Shown here piece after piece: positions 1 through 5,494 of a stretch of DNA of 5,501 nt. A program made the position numbers and the translations under genes. The DNA lies in contig QMME01000298.1 of assembly GCA_003647095.1 (NCBI GenBank), positions 1-5,501 on the forward strand, written 5' to 3'. Position 1 is the first letter of the stretch, and each line of letters begins with the position of its first letter. The notes beneath the pieces are model-generated. The model was not told where the DNA came from. It searched no databases and saw nothing but the letters and a program-made list of their open reading frames with translations. The stretch comes from Deltaproteobacteria bacterium. Lineage in GTDB: Bacteria; Myxococcota; B64-G9.

Positions 1-1
1 C

Positions 2-490
2 GTGGAGAAGCCTCCCGTGGCGGTTGTCCAGAAACCGACCGCGGGCAAGAAGCTGGCCGGCGGCAAGGAAGAAGGAACACCAGAGGCAGTCGGCCGGCAA
101 TCGCCAGCACCGGCGGCTGCAGCGACCGGATCAACCGGCTCGACGGAGCCCGGGGTGCCACCGGCGCAGAAGCTGGCCCGGCGTCCCAGCCTGGTTCAGC
201 GGCGGCCGCCCGGGAAGAGCGCGGCCGGGGAAAGAACCACCAAACCGGATAATTTCACCCCACCCCCGCCGGCCGGGAGGGTACAGGAAGTGCCCGTTGA
301 AGAGCCCCCCGGCGGCCCCGCTCTGCCCGCTACTTCGCAAGCGCCAGGAAGTCGCTGGTACACCAGTTGGTGGTTCTGGAGCATAGTCGGCGCGGCCGTG
401 GCGGCCGGAGCGACGACGGGAATAGTGCTGGGACTGGGGAGCGGAGAGTCGATACCGGCCGGAAAGGGACGGGTCACACTCACCTTTTGA
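2..490 (+). CDS. C-terminal part of a Pro/Ala-rich protein with one C-terminal transmembrane helix (5' end outside window)
   Basis: The reading frame is open from the left edge, so the visible 162 residues are probably only the C-terminal end. A GTG lies at position 2, but no upstream sequence is available to judge it as a start. Residues 1-118 are low-complexity and rich in Pro, Ala, Gly and Lys, with a PPPPAGR stretch near 87-93, as in a flexible linker. Residues 119-146 begin with an aromatic cluster (WYTSWWFW) and continue as an Ala/Gly/Val hydrophobic helix (SIVGAAVAAGATTGIVLGL), followed by a short polar tail ending in RVTLTF. Known context: this C-terminal layout recurs in deltaproteobacterial and myxobacterial envelope proteins that carry TPR or PEGA domains upstream. 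Those domains are not visible here, so that link is inference. The stop lies 18 bp before the Kelch lipoprotein start, suggesting co-transcription. Function unknown. Confidence 0.75.
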   Translation: MEKPPVAVVQKPTAGKKLAGGKEEGTPEAVGRQSPAPAAAATGSTGSTEPGVPPAQKLARRPSLVQRRPPGKSAAGERTTKPDNFTPPPPAGRVQEVPVEEPPGGPALPATSQAPGSRWYTSWWFWSIVGAAVAAGATTGIVLGLGSGESIPAGKGRVTLTF

Positions 491-500
491 AGGAGAGAGG
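491..500 (+). promoter_or_regulatory. Ribosome binding site fixing a GTG start for the Kelch lipoprotein
   Basis: The purine run AGGAGAGAGG begins directly after the stop codon of the upstream gene and ends 8 nt before the GTG at 509. It supports GTG as the start. The next in-frame ATG (Met116) would remove the signal peptide. The closeness to the upstream stop fits translational coupling. Confidence 0.8.
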
Positions 501-508
501 TAAGCGCA

Positions 509-2053
509 GTGAAACCTAGAGCACAATGGTACTTATCGGTACTGGGCGGGATTCTGCTGCTTGCCGGCGGCTGCAGTGGCAGCGGCTCGGCGGGAATCTC
601 GTTGTCTTTCGCCAGCCAGCAGCAGGCCTTGCCCGGCCAGGTGGGGCTGCCGGCCGATCTGGCCAGCCTGCAGGTGTCGGTTCGCGACGGGGACTTGCAT
701 GGTATCTTGCTGGGACAGTCGCAGTGCCTCGACGTAAGCAGCCAGGAGCAACGGCAATCCCTGACCGTGGATATCACCGCCGGTACCGGCCTGACCATCG
801 TGGTCGAAGGCTATCAACAGGCTGGTTGCCCGGCCGGAAAGGCGCCGACGTGGATGGGGGCTACCACGGGCGTCGACATAGTGGCCGGACAGCACACCGA
901 GGTGGCGGTGTTCGTCACCCGCCGGGGGGGCACCTTGAACTTCACTCGCGGGGAGCTGACACCGGCGCTGGCCTTCGCCAGCGCAACCGTGCTCGCCGAT
1001 GGCCGGGTGCTCATCGCCGGTGGTTTCGAGCAGATCAGCGACGTCGCCGGTGGTGTCGAGCTGACGGCCTCCAGCCGGGCGTTCCTCTACGACCCGGCCA
1101 CGGCCAGCTTCCTGCCCACCGGCAGCCTCTCCTCGGCCCGGGGCGGACACGATGCCGTGTTGCTGGTGGACGGTCGGGTACTGCTGGTTGGAGGTTGCCA
1201 GCAACTGGACATCCTCTACGACGGCAGCGGTTACTTCCGCGTCACACCCAGCTTGCTACCGGCCACGGCCGACATCTACGATCCCCAGTCCGGCGCTTTC
1301 TCCCCGGTGGGGCCCGATCCCTTGCTGGCCCGTTTCCAGCCGGCGGTGGTGGCATCCGCTGGCAACCAGGTCATTCTGGCCGGCGGGCGCACCGAGCTGG
1401 CGCGCAGCGACGAGGTGATAGTCGGTGTGGCCGATGGCAATGGCTTCGACTGGAGCCGCTTGTCGGAGGGGCTTTCTGAGAAACGTCGGGGGGCCCGGGC
1501 GGTGCTACTTGATGACGACATCGTGGTGGTGGGAGGCGGTGAGGCTGGCGGGGAGGGGGCGGAGGCAGCCACCGTCGACAGCTGGCGGTTCATGCCTCTG
1601 GAGCAACTGCTGCAGGACGACCTGGCCGTCACCGGACACGCCCTCATCACCTTGCCGGGACACCGGGCCATCTGGTCGGGAGGTTTGCCGGAGACACCGG
1701 GGATGCCGGCCAGGGACTACCTGTTGCAGCTGCAGGGGGGCAATCCGCCGCAGTTGTCGGCCAGTGTCGTGAAGATGACCCACGGCCGGGCCTATCACCT
1801 GGCGGCTTCTCTGGGTGATGGCCGGATTCTGCTGGCCGGAGGCCTGGGGGAGGATTTCCAACCCACGGGCGACCTGGAGATCTTCAACGACCAGGAACAA
1901 TCCCTGCCGGTGGAGGGACAGCAACTGGCCTGCGGCTGGCTGGGGGCGGTCTCGGCCAACCTGCCCGACGGTTCCGTCCTCCTGGCCGGGGGACTATCCT
2001 GGCAGCAGGGTCGGCTGCTGTTGGAACGGAATTCACAGGTCTTTTCCCCCTGA
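509..2053 (+). CDS. Kelch-like beta-propeller lipoprotein
   Basis: A 514-residue predicted lipoprotein. Residues 1-22 form a type II signal peptide: basic start (MKPR), hydrophobic core and lipobox LAGGC with lipidated Cys22. Ser23 follows, which under the E. coli rule favours the outer membrane. Residues 30-140 look like a beta-sandwich module with two cysteines (73, 107) that could pair. Residues 150-514 carry seven Kelch-like repeats, each with a strand ending in a Gly-Gly pair (near 171, 228, 292, 342, 391, 444, 494). Several have the form DGR-V/I-L-hydrophobic-GG preceded by an 'xxYDP' strand (YDPATAS, YDPQSGA). The last residues (SQVFSP) resemble that YDP strand and could close the ring with blade 1, giving a seven-bladed propeller. 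Such propellers usually bind proteins or glycans; some relatives are galactose oxidase-like, but I see no catalytic signature. Ligand and role unknown. Probably in an operon with the gene before it. Confidence 0.92.
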   Translation: MKPRAQWYLSVLGGILLLAGGCSGSGSAGISLSFASQQQALPGQVGLPADLASLQVSVRDGDLHGILLGQSQCLDVSSQEQRQSLTVDITAGTGLTIVVEGYQQAGCPAGKAPTWMGATTGVDIVAGQHTEVAVFVTRRGGTLNFTRGELTPALAFASATVLADGRVLIAGGFEQISDVAGGVELTASSRAFLYDPATASFLPTGSLSSARGGHDAVLLVDGRVLLVGGCQQLDILYDGSGYFRVTPSLLPATADIYDPQSGAFSPVGPDPLLARFQPAVVASAGNQVILAGGRTELARSDEVIVGVADGNGFDWSRLSEGLSEKRRGARAVLLDDDIVVVGGGEAGGEGAEAATVDSWRFMPLEQLLQDDLAVTGHALITLPGHRAIWSGGLPETPGMPARDYLLQLQGGNPPQLSASVVKMTHGRAYHLAASLGDGRILLAGGLGEDFQPTGDLEIFNDQEQSLPVEGQQLACGWLGAVSANLPDGSVLLAGGLSWQQGRLLLERNSQVFSP

Positions 2054-2080
2054 GGGGCCCTTCCCGGGTGAGCTTACCTG

Positions 2081-3472
2081 TCAGTTGGCGGTTCCGGTGA
2101 CGTCGGCCAGGTTGAGTGTCTGGGGCGTGGCCGAGTAAAGATCGTTGTCGGGGGCCGGGGTCCAGTTGACGGTGGTGTGCAGGGTCACCGACTCGGCCTG
2201 GGAGGGGTCGGCGTCGGCCAGGTCGATGGCATAATCGCGGTTTTCGTTGAAGGAGTTGGGCAGGATGCGGCCGTCCTTGAACTCCACTCCCATGTGGTTG
2301 GTCAGCATCAGCTCGCTGGTCTGCAGGTTGGCTCCACCGTCGATGGTAAACTCGATACTGTCGGAGGTGCCATTGGCGGCAATGGGATTGTGGTTGATGT
2401 CCATCAGGTACAGGTAGAGACGCTGGGAACCACCGGCCTCGATGCTGATGCCCGAGGGTTCGAAGCGGGTGGTGTCGGAGCCCTCGTGGGGAGGACCGGT
2501 GAACATGATGTGGGTGGTCGTCCACACGTAGACCTCTCCGTCCCAGCGGCCATTGGCATCGCTCCACTCGTTGTCGCCGTCGAGATCGACGAAGGGCTCG
2601 TTGTTGCCGTAATCGCCGTCGTCGTCGGCATCCACGAACGGCTCGGCAATGTCGCTGCCCAGGGTCACCTCCCCGGGATCGTACTGGCCGTTGTTGTTCT
2701 GGTCGTCGAAGAACTCCTCGCCGTCGACGTAGAAAACGATGGAGAAAAGCCCGTCACGGGGATTGTGGATGGTGCCGTTCTCCATGTGGCTGGGCTCTCC
2801 GGTAAGCGGCTCGACATCGAGAGGATCGCAGGAAGGATTGAGCATGAACACGAAGTGTTCCATCTCATCGTAGACCCGCTGCATCTTGCAATTGGCCTCC
2901 ATGACCACGCTCAGACCCGGCGAGACCGTCACCTGGGTGGAATCGGTGACCGTGCGCGCATTGATGGTTTCGTAGGAGGCGGTGACCCGCCCTTCTCCGG
3001 AGCTGCCCGGGAAGGTGTAGAGGCGGGCCACGGCCTTGCCGGCGTGGGTCTCGACGTAGGTGTCCTGCAGCGGCTCGACGGTATCATCGCCGAAGGGAGC
3101 GAAGCTGCCCACGGTGGTGGTGAAGTGCACCTCGGAGCCGTCTTCCGGGGCGTGCCCCTGTTCCTGGACGACCGCCTCGATGGCGATGGAAGCGTCCTCG
3201 GTGATGGCGTTGCCCTCGCGGTCGCTCATCTGCACAACGCAGCGGATGCGCATGCCGTTACGCTCCTCGTTGGAGACGAAGACCGAAGCGTTGACGGTGT
3301 CACAGCTGGCGGAGATGCTGCCGCTGGCGGGCTTGCTGCCCACGTAGCGAACCCGGTTGCCATCTGGGAGGCCCAGCCTCAGGGAATCGCCACCGCATCC
3401 CGTCAGGCCGCCCAGCCCCAGCCCCAGCCCCAGCAGGGACACCGCCAATCCGTTGATAGTTGTTCGTGACAT
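2081..3472 (-). CDS. Ig-like surface lipoprotein with a central acidic (EF-hand/dockerin-type) repeat block
   Basis: 463 residues from the ATG at 3472. An in-frame TTG at 3514 would add 14 basic residues, but the strong Shine-Dalgarno and the signal-peptide layout favour 3472. Residues 1-26 are a type II signal peptide (MSRTTINGLAV, then an LG-repeat core, then LTGC) with lipidated Cys26. Residues ~80-185 resemble a bacterial Ig-like (Big_1, invasin-type) fold: SEVHFTTTVGSF, then THAGKAVARLYTF, then GEGRVTASYET. Residues 255-312 hold Asp/Asn/Gly-rich loops (DDQNNNGQYDPGE, DADDDGDYGNNEPF, DLDGDNEWSDANGRWDG) that look like Ca2+-binding loops. Residues ~336-440 look like a second beta-sandwich. 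Cysteines at 57, 78, 195 and 215 could form disulfides. Likely exported and anchored in the outer membrane; adhesion or structural role is inference. It appears monocistronic, and its 3' end faces the Kelch gene across 27 bp. Confidence 0.92.
   Translation of the reverse strand: MSRTTINGLAVSLLGLGLGLGGLTGCGGDSLRLGLPDGNRVRYVGSKPASGSISASCDTVNASVFVSNEERNGMRIRCVVQMSDREGNAITEDASIAIEAVVQEQGHAPEDGSEVHFTTTVGSFAPFGDDTVEPLQDTYVETHAGKAVARLYTFPGSSGEGRVTASYETINARTVTDSTQVTVSPGLSVVMEANCKMQRVYDEMEHFVFMLNPSCDPLDVEPLTGEPSHMENGTIHNPRDGLFSIVFYVDGEEFFDDQNNNGQYDPGEVTLGSDIAEPFVDADDDGDYGNNEPFVDLDGDNEWSDANGRWDGEVYVWTTTHIMFTGPPHEGSDTTRFEPSGISIEAGGSQRLYLYLMDINHNPIAANGTSDSIEFTIDGGANLQTSELMLTNHMGVEFKDGRILPNSFNENRDYAIDLADADPSQAESVTLHTTVNWTPAPDNDLYSATPQTLNLADVTGTAN
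2537..2710 (-). other. Coding block of tandem acidic Ca2+-binding-like loops
   Basis: This stretch encodes residues 255-312 of the Ig-like lipoprotein. Three consecutive loops rich in Asp, Asn and Gly follow each other at about 20-residue spacing. Two are introduced by the same EPFVD pentapeptide, encoded by similar but not identical DNA, as expected from an old internal duplication. Asp/Asn at alternating positions (DADDDGD, DLDGDNE, DDQNNNG) matches the EF-hand or dockerin-loop style of calcium ligation. Actual metal binding is inferred. Confidence 0.7.
3411..3434 (-). repeat. Perfect 4x hexanucleotide tandem repeat (GCTGGG on coding strand) in the signal-peptide core
   Basis: Four uninterrupted copies of CCCAGC on the + strand read as GCTGGG on the coding strand. 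They encode four Leu-Gly pairs (about residues 14-21) in the hydrophobic core of the lipoprotein signal peptide. Because the unit is 6 bp, gain or loss of copies keeps the frame and changes the core by two residues. The same tract gives four runs of three to four G's separated by CT, which fits an intramolecular G-quadruplex motif with 2-nt loops in the mRNA. Confidence 0.9.
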
Positions 3473-3480
3473 GTTAGCTC

Positions 3481-3486
3481 TCCTCC
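3481..3486 (-). promoter_or_regulatory. Shine-Dalgarno deciding the start of the Ig-like lipoprotein
   Basis: On the minus strand GGAGGA lies 8 nt upstream of the ATG at 3472 (GGAGGAGAGCTAAC then ATG). This near-consensus site selects 3472 over the upstream in-frame TTG at 3514, whose extension would place a basic segment before the signal peptide. Confidence 0.85.
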
Positions 3487-3513
3487 GGCTGCTTGGATGT
3501 TGTCTTCGACTCA

Positions 3514-3542
3514 ATGTTAGGTAATTGCCCGGTAGACTGCAA
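3514..3542 (-). promoter_or_regulatory. Weak candidate sigma70-type promoter for the Ig-like lipoprotein
   Basis: On the minus strand TTGCAG (3537-3542) and TAACAT (3514-3519) are separated by 17 bp, upstream of the lipoprotein start at 3472. The hexamers match consensus at only 3 and 4 of 6 positions, so this is tentative. If used, the 5' leader would be about 35 nt. Confidence 0.35.
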
Positions 3543-3575
3543 GCATCGACGACCTGCTAGACGGCAAGAGGTGAT

Positions 3576-3604
3576 TTGAAAAAAAAACCGCCTTCTCCTA
3601 CAAT
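3576..3604 (+). promoter_or_regulatory. Strong candidate sigma70-type promoter for the RHH-like gene, with an A9 tract in the spacer
   Basis: TTGAAA (3576-3581) and TACAAT (3599-3604) are separated by exactly 17 bp; they match consensus at 4 and 5 of 6 positions. Nine consecutive A's (3579-3587) begin inside the -35 box and run into the spacer. The -10 box ends 33 bp before the ATG at 3638, which gives a short leader of about 27 nt. Confidence 0.7.
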
Positions 3605-3623
3605 TCCCACGTTCACCCCAGCA

Positions 3624-3630
3624 AAGGAGA
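3624..3630 (+). promoter_or_regulatory. Shine-Dalgarno of the RHH-like gene
   Basis: AAGGAGA lies 7 nt before the ATG at 3638, a near-consensus site at good spacing. It supports that ATG as the start. Confidence 0.85.
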
Positions 3631-3637
3631 TGAACGC

Positions 3638-4168
3638 ATGGATTCGGGCTACCAGGTAGATATCGAGCGCGAGGCCATACTCTTTGATGGTGAATGGCTG
3701 ACCACCCAGCAGCTCGCCAACAAGATCAAGAGCATGATTGACAGCCAGGATTTCCGTGTCGGAGCGGTGGGAGCGGCGCTGGAGCACCTGCAAAACAGCC
3801 TCAAGGATGTCAAGAGCTACACCTGCAAGCTGCTGGCCGAGGATGCCGCCCGGCTGGAGCGCCATGCCGGGCAGGCCGGCAAGAGCGCCGAGGCCTACAT
3901 TCGCCAGGCGGTCCAGGCCTACCTGGCCGCCCAGCCGCCGCTGCAGGACGAGGCCACCGGCCAGGACACCGGCGGCACCGTTCCCGCGCAGCTTACCACC
4001 ATCACCACCGAGCCGGCCTCGGCGGAAGAAGCGCAGCAGGCCGTGGAACTGACGGCCAAGAAGAATGAGTCCCTGCCCAAGGTGCTGGTCGACCCTGCAC
4101 TGTCGCAGAAGAAGGCGGAAGATACCGGCCAGGAACTGGAAGGCGGTTGGTTCAAGAAGAAGGACTAA
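3638..4168 (+). CDS. Small protein with a ribbon-helix-helix (CopG/Arc-like) segment and a disordered tail
   Basis: A 176-residue protein with no signal peptide or membrane segment, so cytoplasmic. I do not recognise the full-length family. Residues ~5-55 form a possible small folded module (VDIEREAILFDGEWLTTQQL and following). Residues 60-98 fit the ribbon-helix-helix pattern: short strand (SYTCKL), helix A (AEDAARLERHAGQAG), the Gly-Lys-Ser turn, then helix B (AEAYIRQAVQAYL). The 'GxS...IRxAVxxYL' signature is typical of CopG/Arc-type DNA-binding dimers. Strand residues Tyr61, Cys63 and Lys64 would face the DNA major groove. Residues 99-176 are rich in Ala, Gln, Thr, Glu and Lys and look disordered, ending GGWFKKKD. 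There is no toxin gene next to it, so a toxin-antitoxin role is not supported. It has its own promoter and Shine-Dalgarno. DNA binding and autoregulation are inference. Confidence 0.88.
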   Translation: MDSGYQVDIEREAILFDGEWLTTQQLANKIKSMIDSQDFRVGAVGAALEHLQNSLKDVKSYTCKLLAEDAARLERHAGQAGKSAEAYIRQAVQAYLAAQPPLQDEATGQDTGGTVPAQLTTITTEPASAEEAQQAVELTAKKNESLPKVLVDPALSQKKAEDTGQELEGGWFKKKD

Positions 4169-4181
4169 CCACCCATACTCT

Positions 4182-5360
4182 CTATACCGTCTCCACGCAG
4201 ACAGCCTTGCCCATGCCGCCGCCCACGCACAGCGTGGCCAGGCCGCGGCGCGCCGAGCGGCGCTTCATCTCGTGCAGCAGCGAGATTACCAGGCGCACCC
4301 CCGTGGCTCCCACCGGGTGGCCCAGGGCGATACCCGAACCGTTGACGTTGGTGATCTCGCGGTCCAGTTCCAGCAGCTTTTCGCAGGCCAGGTACTGGGC
4401 GGCGAAGGCCTCGTTCAACTCGATGACCTCAACGTCCTCCAGCTTCCAACCGGCCCGGTCCAATGCCTTGCGGGTGGCCGGGACCGGCCCGTAGCCCATC
4501 AGTTCCGGCTCTACCCCGGCCACAGCGTGAGACACCAGCCGGGCGGCCGGTTCGATACCGTGTCGCTTCACGGCGTCGGCCGAGGCCACCAGGCAGAAGG
4601 CGGCGGCGTCGTTGAGGCCGGAGGAGTTGCCAGCGGTGACGGTGCCGTCTTTCTTGAAGGTGGGACGCAGGGAGGCCAGTTCCTCCAGCGATATATCGGG
4701 ACGCACGTGTTCGTCGCAGTCCACCAGCTGGCTCTGGCCGCGGCGCTGGGGAACCTCCACGGGTACTATCTCCGCTGCGAAACGTCCTTCTTTCATGGCC
4801 CGGGCGGCTCGCTGATGCGACTGGTAGGCGATCTCGTCCTGCTCGGCGCGGCTGATGGAGTACTTCTCGGCCAGGTTCTCGGCGGTCAGCCCCATGATCA
4901 GTCCCTTGACCGGGTCGGTGAGGCCTTCCCACAGGCCATCGGTCAGTTCTCCGTGGCGCAGGCGGTAGCCGAAGCGGGCCTTCTTGAGGATGTAGGGTAC
5001 ATGGGTCATGCTTTCCACACCGCCCACCAGCACCAGGTCGCATTCGCCCGTCTGTACCTGCTGGGCGGCGAAGACCAGCGCCTGCATGGAAGACGAGCAC
5101 TGGCGCTGGATGGTGGCCGCCGGCACCGTGAAGGGAATGCCCGCCTTCAGGGAGATGACCCGGGCGATATTGATCTCGTCGGAGACCATCATGCAGTTGC
5201 CCACCAGGACATCATCGATGTCCTCCGGGGACACCCCCGCTCGCCGCATGGCCTCGCGGGCGGCCACCACGCCCAGATCGGCGGCGCGCAGGGGCAGGAA
5301 CACGCCCCCGAAGTTGCCGATGGGGGTACGGCAGCCCGCGGTGATGAATACCTCTCTCAT
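4182..5360 (-). CDS. Thiolase (acetyl-CoA C-acyltransferase / acetyl-CoA acetyltransferase family)
   Basis: A complete 392-residue cytosolic thiolase, at the normal family length of about 390. These enzymes condense two acyl-CoAs or cleave 3-ketoacyl-CoA with CoA, acting in beta-oxidation or in acetoacetyl-CoA formation. The N-terminus is typical (REVFITAGCRTPIGNFGG). The catalytic residues are present: nucleophile Cys88 in RQCSSSMQA, the NEAFA motif at 316-320, His348 in GSGIALGHPVGATG, and acid/base Cys378 in CVGGGMG. MGYGPVPA at 288-295 and GNSSGLNDAAA at 244-254 are further family landmarks. The Cys88 loop reads CSSS instead of the common CASG or CGSG, and GSGIALGHP replaces GGAIALGHP. 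Chain-length preference cannot be told from sequence. No other fatty-acid gene adjoins it; it has its own promoter and Shine-Dalgarno. Its 3' end faces the RHH-like gene across 13 bp. Confidence 0.97.
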   Translation of the reverse strand: MREVFITAGCRTPIGNFGGVFLPLRAADLGVVAAREAMRRAGVSPEDIDDVLVGNCMMVSDEINIARVISLKAGIPFTVPAATIQRQCSSSMQALVFAAQQVQTGECDLVLVGGVESMTHVPYILKKARFGYRLRHGELTDGLWEGLTDPVKGLIMGLTAENLAEKYSISRAEQDEIAYQSHQRAARAMKEGRFAAEIVPVEVPQRRGQSQLVDCDEHVRPDISLEELASLRPTFKKDGTVTAGNSSGLNDAAAFCLVASADAVKRHGIEPAARLVSHAVAGVEPELMGYGPVPATRKALDRAGWKLEDVEVIELNEAFAAQYLACEKLLELDREITNVNGSGIALGHPVGATGVRLVISLLHEMKRRSARRGLATLCVGGGMGKAVCVETV

Positions 5361-5368
5361 GACGTCGC

Positions 5369-5376
5369 TCTCCTTT
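5369..5376 (-). promoter_or_regulatory. Shine-Dalgarno of the thiolase gene
   Basis: On the minus strand AAAGGAGA ends 8 nt before the ATG at 5360. Together with the canonical thiolase N-terminus beginning at MREVFI, this fixes the start. Confidence 0.85.
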
Positions 5377-5407
5377 CGCCCGGTCCTGTGGCCCCGCCGC
5401 CCGTGGC

Positions 5408-5436
5408 AGTATAGAAAGTCGCTTCCCGGCGATCAA
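5408..5436 (-). promoter_or_regulatory. Candidate sigma70-type promoter for the thiolase gene
   Basis: On the minus strand TTGATC (5431-5436) and TATACT (5408-5413) are separated by 17 bp; they match consensus at 4 and 5 of 6 positions. Transcription would start near 5401, leaving a leader of about 40 nt before the thiolase ATG. Confidence 0.65.
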
Positions 5437-5451
5437 CCCGCTCCTGCTTTG

Positions 5452-5461
5452 TTGCCGGCAA
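5452..5461. promoter_or_regulatory. 10-bp perfect palindrome upstream of the thiolase promoter (possible operator)
   Basis: TTGCCGGCAA is a perfect inverted repeat 15 bp upstream of the thiolase -35 box, between it and a possible rightward promoter. The position fits an operator or activator site. The symmetry does not extend beyond 10 bp, and in GC-rich DNA this could be chance. Confidence 0.3.
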
Positions 5462-5485
5462 GTTGTGGCCTGGCGGGCGGGTGCG

Positions 5486-5494
5486 TGCTAACAT
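5486..5494 (+). promoter_or_regulatory. Possible extended -10 element of a rightward gene beyond the window
   Basis: TGCTAACAT matches the extended -10 form (TG, one base, then a TATAAT-like hexamer). No good -35 box stands at proper spacing, and the gene it would serve is outside the window. It suggests, weakly, a gene divergent from the thiolase. Confidence 0.25.

Noticed and set aside
924..930. G7 run in the Kelch gene as a phase-variable frameshift tract
   Set aside because: A run of seven G's within Gly codons is ordinary in DNA this GC-rich, and the frame is intact. There is no sign of alternative-frame use.
526..1479. Alternative + frame inside the Kelch gene
   Set aside because: The product is Arg/Gly-rich with no domain, and overlaps the frame carrying the lipobox and Kelch repeats.
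2046..2057. CCCC-TGA-GGGG hairpin at the end of the Kelch gene as a terminator
   Set aside because: The stem is only 4-5 bp with a 3-nt loop and has no T run after it on either strand.
2067..2078. GGTGAGCTTACC imperfect palindrome in the convergent gap
   Set aside because: The symmetry leaves almost no loop and there is no T tract, so it does not look like a terminator; probably chance.
2177..3469. Long + strand open frame (430 codons) opposite the Ig-like lipoprotein
   Set aside because: It is the antisense shadow of the minus-strand lipoprotein, which has a signal peptide, lipobox and Shine-Dalgarno. The shadow protein is Gly/Val/His-rich with no recognisable domain or ribosome site.
3638..4168. 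RHH-like gene as the antitoxin of a toxin-antitoxin pair
   Set aside because: No small toxin gene lies next to it: the upstream gap is 165 bp of promoter region and the downstream neighbour is a convergent thiolase.
4065..5414. Long + strand open frame (449 codons) opposite the thiolase
   Set aside because: The minus strand encodes an unmistakable thiolase with all catalytic residues. The + frame is a GC-rich shadow that also overlaps the end of the RHH-like gene.
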